Positions 42,006 through 50,784 of a DNA stretch of 53,034 bases are shown here, piece by piece. The first letter of the stretch is position 1. Each line of letters begins with the position of its first letter. The translations under genes and the position numbers were made by a program. This DNA comes from Quadrisphaera granulorum (GTDB lineage Bacteria; Actinomycetota; Actinomycetes; Actinomycetales; Quadrisphaeraceae): positions 1 through 53,034 of the forward strand of contig NZ_QGDQ01000032.1 in the NCBI RefSeq assembly GCF_003149145.1, read 5' to 3'. The notes under the pieces are model-generated. The model saw only the letters and a list, made by a program, of their open reading frames with translations. It was not told the origin of the DNA and searched no databases.

Positions 42006-42398
42006 TCAGCTCGCGTCGGCGACGCCCTGCGCCGCCGCGGAAGCGGTCTCAGCCTCTGCCACAGCCTGACGCTGTGCCTCCTCGAGGGCGGCGCGACGAC
42101 GACGCCAACGGTCGAGCGCTTCCGCCGAGACCTCGCGCGGCGCGGACACGGGGACCGTGCGCGTCACCGGGAGGGTCACGTCGGGGTGCGCCGGGACGTC
42201 GTGGACGACGCCGGGCGACAGGCGGGTCCAGCCCGTCCCGGTCCAGATGTGCGATGCCTGGGCCGACCAGCCGTTGCGGCTGATGGTGACCCGCTCGCAC
42301 GCCGGCACCTCGGGGTCGAGGTACAGGTCACCAGGGAGGGGACCAGACGAGGGTCGCGGCGTTGCAATCACCTCATCGACGCTACGGCGCGGAGGCAT
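42006..42398 (-). CDS. Hypothetical protein
   Basis: 130 aa. N-terminal MPPRRSVDEVIATPRPSSGPLPGDLYLDPEVPACERVTISRNGWSAQASHIWTGTGWTRLSPGVV suggests a small beta domain; the second half (SAEALDRWRRRRAALEEAQRQAVAEAETASAAAQG) is a charged helix. No family is recognised and no motif points to a reaction. It sits alone between the hairpin and dnaG, on the same strand as both. Confidence 0.5.
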   Translation of the reverse strand: MPPRRSVDEVIATPRPSSGPLPGDLYLDPEVPACERVTISRNGWSAQASHIWTGTGWTRLSPGVVHDVPAHPDVTLPVTRTVPVSAPREVSAEALDRWRRRRAALEEAQRQAVAEAETASAAAQGVADAS

Positions 42399-42493
42399 AC
42401 GGACCGCGGAGCGACACGCTCAGCGACGTGATCGAGACACAGCGTTACTTATGGTGATCCCTGCGGCGGGCGGCAGGGCCGCGAGCGCGTGCC

Positions 42494-44407
42494 TCAGATG
42501 CCGCCCTCGGCGGCCTCGGCGCGCATCCGCTGGCGCTCCGACGCGAGCGCGAAGAGCGCGGCGTACGCCTGGGACGCCGCCTCGTGCTCCCCCGCCGACT
42601 CCAGCCGCTGCGCACGCCCCTTGAGGTCGGCTTCGCGCCGCCCGAGCTCGCGCAGCCGGACGTCGAACAGCAGCCCTGCGGCGAGACGCGCCAGGCCTTC
42701 CTCGGAGTCAGCAGGCAGCGGCACCACCGCGAGCGCACCGAGCAGGGGGCGCACCTGGTCGGCGGTGCCGTCGGCGCAGGCCTGCATCACGTGGTCGACC
42801 CAGGAGACCCCCGCACTCCGCCCGGCGACCACGCCGCCGGCCTTGCGCACCGCCTCGTGGACGGCCCGGGAGGGCGGCAGCACGAAGGCGTCCTCTGGGA
42901 GGGCATCGAAGGCATCGGGCACCGCCGCGGGGGCCTGCACCACGAGCGCCAGGAGCTGGCGCTCGGCATCGGCGACGGCGTCGCGCTCGCCCGGTCGCCC
43001 GGAACCGCCCCGTGCACGGACGGGCCCGCGCGCGGGCTGCGGAGCGCCGCCCTCCGGGCGGGCGCCGGCTCCGCGGGCGACGCGCGGCACCTCGGCGCCG
43101 ACGGCACGCAGCACCACCGCGAGGTCCATGCCGAGCATGAGCGCCAACTGGCGGGTGTGCTCCTCGCGCAGCTGCCGGTCCTTGATGCCGGCCACTACGG
43201 GCGCCGCGGCGGCGAGTGCCTTGACTCGCCCCTCGGCGGTCTCGAGGTCCCACCCGGACAGCACCGAACGAACCGCGAACTCGAACATCGGCCGCTTCGC
43301 CTCGATGAGCGCGGCCACAGCAGCGTCACCGTCGGCGAGGCGCAGGTCACAGGGATCCATGCCGCGCGGCTCCACGGCCACGTAGGTGGCCGCGACGAAC
43401 TCCTGGTCGTGCTCGAAGGCTTTCAGCGCCGCCTTCTGGCCGGCAGCGTCGCCGTCGAAGGTAAAGACCACCTGGCCGGCGCCGTCGTCGTCGCCCATCA
43501 TGCGGCGGACGATCCGCACGTGGTCGGCGCCGAAGGCCGTACCGCACGTGGCGACCGCCGTCGGCACCCCGGCGAGGTGGCACGCCATGACGTCGGTGTA
43601 GCCCTCCACGACGACGACCTGCTGGCGCCGGCCGATCTCCTTGCGGGCCAGGTCGATGCCGTAGAGCACCTGCGACTTGCGGTACAGCGGCGTCTCGGGG
43701 GTGTTGAGGTACTTCGGGCCGGAGTCGTCTTCCGTGAGGCGGCGGGCGCCGAAGCCGATGACGGCGCCGACGACGTCGCGGATGGGCCACACGAGGCGCC
43801 CGCGGAACCTGTCGTACGGGCCGCGCTGTCCCTCCAGCGCCAGGCCGCCCGTGATGAGCTCTTCGGTGGTGAAGCCGCGTCCGCGCAGGTGGTCGGTCAG
43901 AGCACCCCAGCCGGTAGGCGCATAGCCGACGCCGAACTGCTCAGCCGCGGCCCTGTCGAAGCCGCGGTCCTTGAGGAACTGCCGGCCCACCTGCGCCTCG
44001 GGCGAGAACAGCCGCTCGGCGAAGAACTCCGCGGCCACCCGGTGCGCGTCGAGGAGGCGCTGGCGCTTGCCGACGTCCTGCGCGGGACGGGCGCCGCCGC
44101 CGTCCTCGTAGCGCAGGGTGATGCCCGCGCGGCCTGCCATCGACTCGACGGCCTCGACGAAGGTGACGCCGGTGGTCTTGACGAGGAAGTCGAAGACGTC
44201 GCCGTTCTCCCCGCACCCGAAGCACCGGTATCTGCCGGTCGTGAGGCGGACCGTGAAGGAGGGGGTGCGCTCGTCATGGAAGGGGCACAGGCCCTTGAGG
44301 GAGCCGACGCCGGCAGACTTGAGGACGACCTGCTCGCCGACCACCTCGTCGATCCGCACCCGCTCGCGGACGGCGTCGACGTCCTCGCGCCGAATCCTCC
44401 CCGCCAC
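42494..44407 (-). CDS. dnaG: DNA primase
   Basis: 637 aa. It makes RNA primers for DNA replication. The zinc-binding domain shows CPFH at about residue 41 and CFGCGENGD at about 61; the catalytic TOPRIM core runs through [28 protein letters not shown] (about 255-285) and [16 protein letters not shown] (Asp pair, about 312). The RNA-polymerase domain motifs [22 protein letters not shown] and [19 protein letters not shown] precede it. The C-terminal region carries the helicase-binding part, with LERRAxx-like charged helices. It lies on the strand of dgt and dusB further right, as in other actinobacteria, but cls and vapBC stand between. Confidence 0.95.
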   Translation of the reverse strand: MAGRIRREDVDAVRERVRIDEVVGEQVVLKSAGVGSLKGLCPFHDERTPSFTVRLTTGRYRCFGCGENGDVFDFLVKTTGVTFVEAVESMAGRAGITLRYEDGGGARPAQDVGKRQRLLDAHRVAAEFFAERLFSPEAQVGRQFLKDRGFDRAAAEQFGVGYAPTGWGALTDHLRGRGFTTEELITGGLALEGQRGPYDRFRGRLVWPIRDVVGAVIGFGARRLTEDDSGPKYLNTPETPLYRKSQVLYGIDLARKEIGRRQQVVVVEGYTDVMACHLAGVPTAVATCGTAFGADHVRIVRRMMGDDDGAGQVVFTFDGDAAGQKAALKAFEHDQEFVAATYVAVEPRGMDPCDLRLADGDAAVAALIEAKRPMFEFAVRSVLSGWDLETAEGRVKALAAAAPVVAGIKDRQLREEHTRQLALMLGMDLAVVLRAVGAEVPRVARGAGARPEGGAPQPARGPVRARGGSGRPGERDAVADAERQLLALVVQAPAAVPDAFDALPEDAFVLPPSRAVHEAVRKAGGVVAGRSAGVSWVDHVMQACADGTADQVRPLLGALAVVPLPADSEEGLARLAAGLLFDVRLRELGRREADLKGRAQRLESAGEHEAASQAYAALFALASERQRMRAEAAEGGI

Positions 44408-44533
44408 CCGGCGAGTCTAGGTGCCTGGGCGCTCGGGACCCGGACCGGCGACGACCAGCTGTGGACGCCCATGGATGGGGGCCGAGGGGGTGGCGTGCCG
44501 CGCCTGGAGCGGTCGTGACGGTGCGAGGCGACC

Positions 44534-44539
44534 TACGCT
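44534..44539 (+). promoter_or_regulatory. -10 box (TACGCT) of cls
   Basis: TACGCT is 12 to 7 bases before the GTG start; there is no ribosome-binding site, so the mRNA is probably leaderless. Confidence 0.55.
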
Positions 44540-44545
44540 CGCGAG

Positions 44546-46090
44546 GTGACGGACCTCCTCGCGCGGCTGGGCGACCTGCCCACGCTGGTCCCCACACCCC
44601 CGCTGTGGCTCAGCATCGCGCTGCTCGCGCTCGACGCCGTCATCCGCCTCGTCGCCGTCGCCGTCGTCCCCAGCAACCGACGGCCCTCCTCGGCCATGGC
44701 CTGGCTGCTGGCGATCTTCTTTCTGCCCTACGTCGGCATCGCGGCCTTCCTGCTCATCGGCTCACCCAAGCTCCCCCGGGCCCGTCGCCAGAAGCAGCGC
44801 ACCATCAACAAGATGATCATGGCGCGGACGGAGGGCATGGACGTGCTCCGCGAGGACGACCCGTGGCCGCCATGGCTGGCCTCACTGGTGCGCCTCAACC
44901 GCCGCGCCGGCGCGATGCCGCTGGTCACCCGCAACGCCGCGGCGGTCTTCACGGACTACGACAAGGTGCTCCTGCAGCTGGCCGAGGAAGTCGACCGGGC
45001 GCAGCGGTTCGTGCACGTGGAGTTCTACATCCTCAACCTCGACGACACGACGCGTCCGCTCTTCGACGCCATGGCTCGGGCCGTGCAGCGCGGTGTCACC
45101 GTGCGGGTGCTGCTCGACCACGTCGCCTCGCTGCGTACCCCCGGCTACCGGCGCACGCTGCGCGCTCTGGACGACCTCGGCGCGCAGTGGCACGAGATGC
45201 TGCCCGTCCAGCCGCTGCGGGGGAAGTTCCAGCGCCCTGACCTGCGCAACCACCGCAAGATCGTTGTCGTCGACGGGCTGGTCGCGCACACGGGCAGCCA
45301 GAACGCCGTCGACCGCAGCTACCACAAGAAGCGCTACGGCCGGCGGAACCTCACCTGGCAGGACCTCATGGTCCGCTTCGAGGGACCCGTCGTCGCTGAG
45401 ATCAACGCGCTGTTCATCACCGACTGGTACTCCGAGACCGACGAGCTGCTCGAGGCCGAGGCGGAGGCCGCCATCCCCGCGCCACTGGAGGGCGGCACCG
45501 CCGACGCCGCGCCCGTGGTCGCCGCGGGCCACCAGGGCCTGCTCGACTGCCAGGTGGTGCCCAGCGGCCCGGGCTTCGACGGCGAGAACAACCTCAAGCT
45601 GTTCAACGCGCTCATGTACTACGCGCAGGAGCGCGTCATCATCACCAGCCCGTACTTCGTCCCCGACGATTCCTTGCTCTACGCCGTCACCACCGCCGCC
45701 GAGCGCGGGCTGCGGGTGGACCTGTTCGTCTCCGAGATCGGCGACCAGTGGCTGGTGTTCCACGCCCAGCGGTCCTACTACGAGGCGCTGCTGCGCGCCG
45801 GTGTGCGGATCTTCCTCTACCCGGCGCCGTACATCCTCCACGCCAAGCACGTGACGATCGACGACGACGTCGCCGTCGTCGGCTCGTCCAACATGGACAT
45901 CCGCTCCTTCAGCCTCAACCTCGAGGTCTCCGTCATGGTGCGTGGCCGCTCCTTCGTGGAGGACCTGCGCGCCGTCGAGGACTCCTACCGCGCGGTGAGC
46001 CGCGAGCTGCTGCTCGCCGACTGGATGCAGCGGCCGTGGCGCAGCAAGCTCTTCGACAACGTCTGCCGGCTGACCTCCGCCCTGCAGTAG
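44546..46090 (+). CDS. cls: Cardiolipin synthase, bacterial PLD type
   Basis: 514 aa. Two N-terminal membrane helices (about 17-38 and 50-72) and two phospholipase D motifs: NHRKIVVVDGLVAHTGSQN (H-x-K-x4-D, about 235-253) and HAKHVTIDDDVAVVGSSNMDIRS (about 431-453). The enzyme joins two phosphatidylglycerols, or a close variant reaction, at the inner membrane. RSYYEALLRAGVRIFLY and RRLTSALQ-like ends fit the family. It is transcribed opposite to dnaG with a 138-base divergent region between. Confidence 0.92.
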   Translation: MTDLLARLGDLPTLVPTPPLWLSIALLALDAVIRLVAVAVVPSNRRPSSAMAWLLAIFFLPYVGIAAFLLIGSPKLPRARRQKQRTINKMIMARTEGMDVLREDDPWPPWLASLVRLNRRAGAMPLVTRNAAAVFTDYDKVLLQLAEEVDRAQRFVHVEFYILNLDDTTRPLFDAMARAVQRGVTVRVLLDHVASLRTPGYRRTLRALDDLGAQWHEMLPVQPLRGKFQRPDLRNHRKIVVVDGLVAHTGSQNAVDRSYHKKRYGRRNLTWQDLMVRFEGPVVAEINALFITDWYSETDELLEAEAEAAIPAPLEGGTADAAPVVAAGHQGLLDCQVVPSGPGFDGENNLKLFNALMYYAQERVIITSPYFVPDDSLLYAVTTAAERGLRVDLFVSEIGDQWLVFHAQRSYYEALLRAGVRIFLYPAPYILHAKHVTIDDDVAVVGSSNMDIRSFSLNLEVSVMVRGRSFVEDLRAVEDSYRAVSRELLLADWMQRPWRSKLFDNVCRLTSALQ

Positions 46091-46117
46091 CCGGGCACCC
46101 GTCCGGGAAGGGTCGCC

Positions 46118-46504
46118 TCAGACGGGGACGACGGTCACCAGGCAGCGGACGCCGGGCGCACGACTGATCCGCGAGTCGCCGGTGAGGAGGGAGCACCCGA
46201 GGGTCTCAGCGAGAGCGACGTAGGTGGCGTCGTACGCACTGAGGTTGCTGCGCAGCTCCCAGGTGCGTTCCAGTAGCCCGGTCGCGGCGTAACGGTGCAC
46301 CCCCAGCCGGGTCCAGGCGCTGAGCGCGTGCAGTCCCTGTTCGGGCTCGATCACCTTTCCCGCAACGAGACCCCTGAGGGCGCTGGTCAGCTCGGTGTCC
46401 AACAGGTGGGGTGCGTGAAGCACCTGTCCGGTGAGCGCCTGGCGAGCGGGGCCATCGTTCAGGAGAGCGCTGACGAGGGCGGAGGAGTCGACGACGAGGG
46501 GCAC
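46118..46504 (-). CDS. vapC: VapC-type PIN-domain toxin
   Basis: 128 aa. Acidic PIN positions are seen in MPLVVDSSALVSALL (Asp6), APHLLDTELTSALRGL (Asp/Glu, about 36-38), SAYDATYVALAETL (Asp about 92) and LLTGDSRIS (Asp about 109). VapC toxins cut tRNA or rRNA and are held inactive by VapB. The gene follows the antitoxin by nine bases, as expected of a bicistronic toxin-antitoxin unit. All catalytic residues appear intact. It is convergent with cls. Confidence 0.9.
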   Translation of the reverse strand: MPLVVDSSALVSALLNDGPARQALTGQVLHAPHLLDTELTSALRGLVAGKVIEPEQGLHALSAWTRLGVHRYAATGLLERTWELRSNLSAYDATYVALAETLGCSLLTGDSRISRAPGVRCLVTVVPV

Positions 46505-46513
46505 GGGACGTGC

Positions 46514-46735
46514 TCAGCGATCGTCGCGAGCGTCATCGACGGTGCTGAGGATGTCGCTCATCGGTACGTCGAGGTGCGGGAGTCCGGCCAGGACCGCGGC
46601 GTTGTCAACTCGGCGCGTCGACTCGGCCAGCTCACGGACGGCCACCGCAGCAACCGACATCGACTCCTGCTCGGCCATCCGCCGTAGTCGGGCGACGACA
46701 TCATCCGGCACGTTGCGCAAGTAGAGAGTCGACAT
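46514..46735 (-). CDS. vapB: VapB-type antitoxin (FitA-like ribbon-helix-helix)
   Basis: 73 aa. STLYLRNVPDDVVARLRRMAEQESMSVAAVAVRELAEST is a FitA/VapB-type ribbon-helix-helix DNA-binding region (about 2-40); the C-terminal tail (VLAGLPHLDVPMSDILSTVDDARDD) would wrap the toxin. ATG 46735 fits the family's short start; the six extra upstream residues are not needed. TAGCAT lies 14 to 9 bases upstream and is followed by few bases, so the operon leader is short and probably autoregulated at the start. Confidence 0.87.
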   Translation of the reverse strand: MSTLYLRNVPDDVVARLRRMAEQESMSVAAVAVRELAESTRRVDNAAVLAGLPHLDVPMSDILSTVDDARDDR

Positions 46736-46823
46736 GTCGCACCATGCTAGCAACGCGCTTGCACATGGCCTCGCAGATCAACGAAGGCGGCAACCAGCCG
46801 CGAACCCGCGTGGGGAGCCTGGC

Positions 46824-46902
46824 GTCCGGTGGGCAGGCTCGGTACCGCTTCAGTGCTCGGATGCGGACATGGGGCTGCCCACCGGACCTGAGCCTGCCCA
46901 CC
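46824..46902 (-). terminator. Alternative-pairing inverted repeats behind dgt
   Basis: GTCCGGTGGGCAG (46824-46836) is exactly complementary to 46875-46887, and the overlapping GGTGGGCAGGCT (46828-46839) to 46891-46902. One left arm can therefore pair with either of two right arms. It lies between dgt (stop at 46910) and the vapB promoter and probably ends dgt transcription. Confidence 0.6.
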
Positions 46903-46909
46903 CGCGAAG

Positions 46910-48274
46910 TCAGGGGTAGGTCATCACCAAGCGGGAGTGCCAGGCCAGGGCGCTCGTGTCCGTGAGCGAAGCGACCTGGTCGACGACGGCACGCAGGCGG
47001 CCGGCGTCGTCCTCGGCTTGGGAGTGCCACGCCACGAACGGCGCCTCCATGACGTGTGGCGTCTCCAGGAGGGCACGGACCAGGTCGGTGATCACCTGAC
47101 GTTCCTCCGCGTAGGAGGAGGCCTTGTCGCGGTGGGAGAGCACGTACGTCGCGGCGACGCCCTTGAGGGTGGCGATCTCCACCTCGGTGGCCCGGGGGAC
47201 GACGAGGTCGGCCGCGTAACGGGTCAGCGGGCCCGGCCCGGCCACGGCGCGGGTCGCATGCTCGGAGGCGGCGCAGAACCTGCCGATGAGCTGGCTGGTC
47301 ATGTCCTTGAGCGCCGCGAGCGCCGCCCACGACCCGTCGAAGCCGTCGGCCCAGTACGGGGTGGCGAGGAGCCTGTCGAGGGCGGCCTCGACCTCGACGT
47401 CGGAGGCGTCGGGCAAGTGCCAGGCGCGCACCGCGTCGGCGATGGGCCCGCGCTCGTCGCGGGAGGCGAGGGCCCGCAGGTCGAGCCTCCCGGCGACGAC
47501 GGCGTCCTCCATGTCGTGCACGCAGTAGGCGATGTCGTCGGACAGGTCCATGACCTGCGCCTCGATGCAGCGGCGACGGTCGGGGGCGCCCTCGCGCAGC
47601 CAGGCGAAGACGTCGTCGTCGCCGTCGTCGCTTCCCGGGGTGCTGCTGGAGTACACCCCGAACTTGCGGGTCACCCCACGCGGGTCGTCACCGGAGTACC
47701 AGGGGTACTTGGTGGTGGCGTCGAGGCTGGCGCGGGTGAGGTTGAGCCCCGCCGGGCCACCGCCCGCGCTGTCGGGGAAGCGGGTCTTGGGCTCCAGGCG
47801 GGTCAGCAGCCGCAGCGTCTGCGCGTTGCCTTCGAAGCCGCCGATGGCCGCGGTGAGCTGCGCCAGCGCTGACTCGCCGTTGTGCCCGAACGGCGGGTGG
47901 CCGAGGTCGTGGGAGAGGCAGGCGGTGTCGACGACGTCGGGGTCGCAGCCCAGCGCCCCGCCCAGCTCGCGCCCCACCTGCGCCACCTCCAGGGAGTGCG
48001 TGAGGCGGGTGCGGGCGAAGTCGTCCGAACCGGGTCCGACCACCTGGGTCTTGGCACCCAGGCGGCGCAGCGCCGAGGAGTGCAGCACGCGGGCGCGGTC
48101 ACGAGCGAAGGCGCTGCGCTTGTAGCTCTTCGGCTCCTCCGGGGCCCAGCGGGCGCGGGCGTGCTCTCCGTAGCCGCTGCCCTCGCCGTCGATCTCGCAG
48201 TGCGCGCCTCGCTGCACCTGCTGGAGCTGCTGGGCTTCGGCGCCCTCCCGGTTCCGGCGCCAGAAGCTGCTCAC
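46910..48274 (-). CDS. dgt: Deoxyguanosinetriphosphate triphosphohydrolase-like protein
   Basis: 454 aa HD-domain enzyme that splits dNTPs into nucleosides and triphosphate. HD motifs: RTRLTHSLEVAQVGRELG (His, about 90), TACLSHDLGHPPFGHNGE (His-Asp, about 119-132), and DLSDDIAYCVHDMEDAV (Asp, about 243). The N-terminal SYKRSAFARDRARVLHSSALRRLGAKTQV is the family's substrate-site segment. The GTG at 48274 is two bases behind the dus stop, so the two genes are cotranscribed; a shorter start would drop the Gln/Glu-rich first 30 residues, which are not conserved. Contributes to nucleotide pool control close to dnaG. Confidence 0.93.
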   Translation of the reverse strand: MSSFWRRNREGAEAQQLQQVQRGAHCEIDGEGSGYGEHARARWAPEEPKSYKRSAFARDRARVLHSSALRRLGAKTQVVGPGSDDFARTRLTHSLEVAQVGRELGGALGCDPDVVDTACLSHDLGHPPFGHNGESALAQLTAAIGGFEGNAQTLRLLTRLEPKTRFPDSAGGGPAGLNLTRASLDATTKYPWYSGDDPRGVTRKFGVYSSSTPGSDDGDDDVFAWLREGAPDRRRCIEAQVMDLSDDIAYCVHDMEDAVVAGRLDLRALASRDERGPIADAVRAWHLPDASDVEVEAALDRLLATPYWADGFDGSWAALAALKDMTSQLIGRFCAASEHATRAVAGPGPLTRYAADLVVPRATEVEIATLKGVAATYVLSHRDKASSYAEERQVITDLVRALLETPHVMEAPFVAWHSQAEDDAGRLRAVVDQVASLTDTSALAWHSRLVMTYP

Positions 48275-48276
48275 GC

Positions 48277-49521
48277 CTAGCCGCCCGCCGTCGCGGCGGG
48301 GTCCAGCTCGCCGGCGCGGACCACGTCGAGGGCAGCGCTGTCGAGCTCGCGGGAGTCGAGCCAGCCCTCGGGCAGCACCACGCGCGGTGCCGGGGAGGTA
48401 CGTCCACGGGAGCCCTCGGCGGCCTCGCCGGGGTGCGGCTGGTCGAGGTCGAGGGTGGCGATGAGCGCGTCGAGCGCGGCCAGGGAGTCGACAAGGCCGA
48501 GCTGGGCGCGCAGGTGGCCGCCGACGACGTAGCCCTTGAGGTACCAGGCGACGTGCTTGCGGATCTCGCGGCAGCCGCGCAGCTCGTCACCGAAGTGCTC
48601 CACGAGCAGCTCCGCGTGACGGCGCAGCGTCTCGGCCACGAAACGCAGCCCGGGGCGCACCCGGTCGGGCTCACCGCGCATCGCGGCGGCGAGATCGGCG
48701 AACAGCCACGGCCGCCCGAGACAGCCTCGCCCGACGACGACGCCGTCGCAGCCGCTGGCCTCGACCATGCTCACGGCGTCTTCCGCGGACCAGATGTCGC
48801 CGTTGCCGAGCACGGGGATGCTGGTCACGTCCTCCTTGAGGCGGGCGATGGCCTCCCAGTCGGCGGTGCCGGCGTAGCCGTCGGCGGCGGTGCGGCCGTG
48901 CAGCGCCACCCACGCCGCGCCCTCGGCCTCGGCCGTCCGGCCGGCGTCGAGGTAGGTGAGGTGGTCGGGGTCGATGCCCTTGCGCATCTTCACGGTGACC
49001 GGGACGTCGGGGCCGCTGGACCGCTTCGCGGACCGCACCGCGGCGCGCACGACGTCACGGAACAGGTCGGACTTCCACGGCAGCGCCGAGCCGCCACCGC
49101 GGCGCGTCACCTTGGGGACCGGGCAGCCGAAGTTGAGGTCGACGTGGTCGGCGAGGTCTTCGGTGACGAGCATCCTCACGGCGGCGCCCACCGTGGTCGG
49201 GTCGACGCCGTACAGCTGCACGCTGCGCGGGCTCGCGCCCGGCTCGTGCTGCACCAGCCGCAGGCTCTCGGGGGTGCGCTCGACCAGCGCGCGGCTGGTG
49301 ACCATCTCCGAGACGTACACGCCGGCGCCGTGCTCGCGGCACAGGCTGCGGAAAGGGGCATTAGTCACCCCGGCCATCGGGGCGAGCACCACGGGGACGT
49401 CGACGACGTGCGGGCCGAAGCGCAGCGGCGGCAGCAGCGCGGCCAGCTCACCGGGCACTCCCGTGGGCTCTCCACTGGGCTGCCGGCCGCCAGACGGACG
49501 GGCGTCGAGTGCGGTGCTCAC
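48277..49521 (-). CDS. dusB: tRNA-dihydrouridine synthase
   Basis: 414 aa FMN enzyme that reduces uridines in the tRNA D-loop. PVVLAPMAGVTNAPFRSLCREHGAGVYVSEMVTSRAL (about 35-72) is the N-terminal barrel signature; the catalytic Cys is in VDLNFGCPVPKVTRRGGGSAL (about 137), the conserved Lys-Arg-Lys in VKMRKGID, His in WVALHGRTA, and FMN-phosphate site in VLGNGDIW and GVVVGRGCLGRPWLF. The C-terminal helical domain has GCREIRKHVAWYLKG. GTG 49521 has GGAGG nine bases upstream, better than the earlier ORF start. DusB is the usual name for actinobacterial members next to dgt. Confidence 0.93.
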   Translation of the reverse strand: MSTALDARPSGGRQPSGEPTGVPGELAALLPPLRFGPHVVDVPVVLAPMAGVTNAPFRSLCREHGAGVYVSEMVTSRALVERTPESLRLVQHEPGASPRSVQLYGVDPTTVGAAVRMLVTEDLADHVDLNFGCPVPKVTRRGGGSALPWKSDLFRDVVRAAVRSAKRSSGPDVPVTVKMRKGIDPDHLTYLDAGRTAEAEGAAWVALHGRTAADGYAGTADWEAIARLKEDVTSIPVLGNGDIWSAEDAVSMVEASGCDGVVVGRGCLGRPWLFADLAAAMRGEPDRVRPGLRFVAETLRRHAELLVEHFGDELRGCREIRKHVAWYLKGYVVGGHLRAQLGLVDSLAALDALIATLDLDQPHPGEAAEGSRGRTSPAPRVVLPEGWLDSRELDSAALDVVRAGELDPAATAGG

Positions 49522-49556
49522 CGGCCCATCCTCCCGCACCACGGTTCGTGAGGGGC

Positions 49557-49958
49557 TCATCCGGCGCGCGCGGGGGCCGTCCTGCCGAGCGCCGTGGGCA
49601 CGTCGGGGTGCAGCGGCATCACATGCTGCATGGCCGTGACGCGGAACAGCGCAGCCACCCGGGGGCTAGTGGAGACCAGCGCGAAGGTGCGCCGGTGCGC
49701 GCGGGCCGTCTTGTACGCCTGGACCAGCACACCGAGCGCGGTGGAGTCCATGAACGTCACCTCGCGCAGGTCCACCACCACGCGGGGCGCGCCGGCGTCG
49801 CCGTCGTGACGCAACAAGCCGCGGAGCACGCCGCGCAGCTCCGGGGCGGCGCGGATGTCGAGTTCACCGCTGACGCGCACCACCGTGACGTCGCCGTCAC
49901 CAGCGCCGTCGTCGTCGACGACGCCGGTCTCGCCCGTCTTCCACGTGGTGATGGTCAT
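49557..49958 (-). CDS. STAS-domain anti-sigma factor antagonist
   Basis: 133 aa. The STAS fold is evident: VVRVSGELDIRAAPELRGVL (about 26-45), VVVDLREVTFMDSTALGVLVQAYKTARA (about 60-87) with the phosphorylatable Ser in MDSTALG, and FALVSTSPRVAALFRVTAM. Such proteins free sigma factors by binding an unphosphorylated RsbW-type kinase. A kinase-like protein is encoded at 35.2 kb but not adjacent. ATG 49958 follows GGGGAGCG and gives the normal start; the longer frame upstream is spurious. It may be cotranscribed with dusB, 35 bases away. Confidence 0.88.
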   Translation of the reverse strand: MTITTWKTGETGVVDDDGAGDGDVTVVRVSGELDIRAAPELRGVLRGLLRHDGDAGAPRVVVDLREVTFMDSTALGVLVQAYKTARAHRRTFALVSTSPRVAALFRVTAMQHVMPLHPDVPTALGRTAPARAG

Positions 49959-50104
49959 GTCGCTCCCCGGCGGCGGGCCGCCCTCGTGCTCGGGTAGGTC
50001 TGGCCGTCGACCGCTGATCCATGGTTCCAGCGGCCCCTGTCGCGAGCACGCCGAGCACGGCGTGTCTCGCCCGAACGCCGCAGCCAGCTGATGGGCGACG
50101 GCGA

Positions 50105-50746
50105 TCAGGCCCGGACCAGCAGCTGCGCTGCCTCCGGAGGAGGCAGCAGCCGCAACGACCACGACGACGACGGCGCCGCGCCGCGACCCCGAGTCTCGAC
50201 GAAGACCGGGCCGAGGTCTGCAGCGCCCGCCCACCCGAGCTCGTCTTCGTGGACCCACCAGGCGTACCGCTGCCCGTCGACGTCGAGCTCGCGTCGCTGC
50301 CACGGGCTCGTGGCCGACGGCAGCGGGGAGAAGACCTCGCGCAGCGCCTGCGACCGCTCCCAGCACGCCTGCATTCGGCGCTGGGTCTCCTCACCGCCGA
50401 TACCGGTCGGGATGCGGCTGCTGAGCATCAGATGGACGGCGTCGGCGGCAAGGGTCGCGACGTCAGGGTCGAGGAGCAACCCTGCCCCGGAGGGAGCAGC
50501 CGGGCGTATGCCGCGTCTCGGGCGTGTCTCCAGCCGCCACATGGGCTCGCGGTAGTCGGAAGTCACGCCGGCGACCTCGACATTCTCCCACCGACAGGAG
50601 GTGTCCCTCGCGTCGTCGCCTCCCCAACCCTTGCCGACCACCACGAGCTCGTCGAGCGTGAGATGGGCCGGGACCGCGACGGGGAAGTCAAGCACCTGCG
50701 GCGCTGGCATCGGAAGTTCGGGAGGCCCCTCGGGGTCGTCGTCCAC
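50105..50746 (-). CDS. Hypothetical protein
   Basis: 213 aa, soluble. LDFPVAVPAHLTLDELVVVGKGWGGDDARDTSCRWENVEVAGVTSDYREPMWRLETRP, later ALREVFSPLPSATSPWQRRELDVDGQRYAWWVHEDELGWAGAADLGPVFVETRG. The pattern suggests two beta-rich halves, perhaps a regulatory or effector-like fold, but no family is recognised. GTG 50746 gives a start outside the lepB gene; M at 50710 is an alternative. It lies 38 bases behind lepB on the same strand and may be read through. Confidence 0.5.
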   Translation of the reverse strand: MDDDPEGPPELPMPAPQVLDFPVAVPAHLTLDELVVVGKGWGGDDARDTSCRWENVEVAGVTSDYREPMWRLETRPRRGIRPAAPSGAGLLLDPDVATLAADAVHLMLSSRIPTGIGGEETQRRMQACWERSQALREVFSPLPSATSPWQRRELDVDGQRYAWWVHEDELGWAGAADLGPVFVETRGRGAAPSSSWSLRLLPPPEAAQLLVRA

Positions 50747-50784
50747 GGCGGGGAGTCTGCCCGGCCGGTCCTGGGCGCGGGTGC

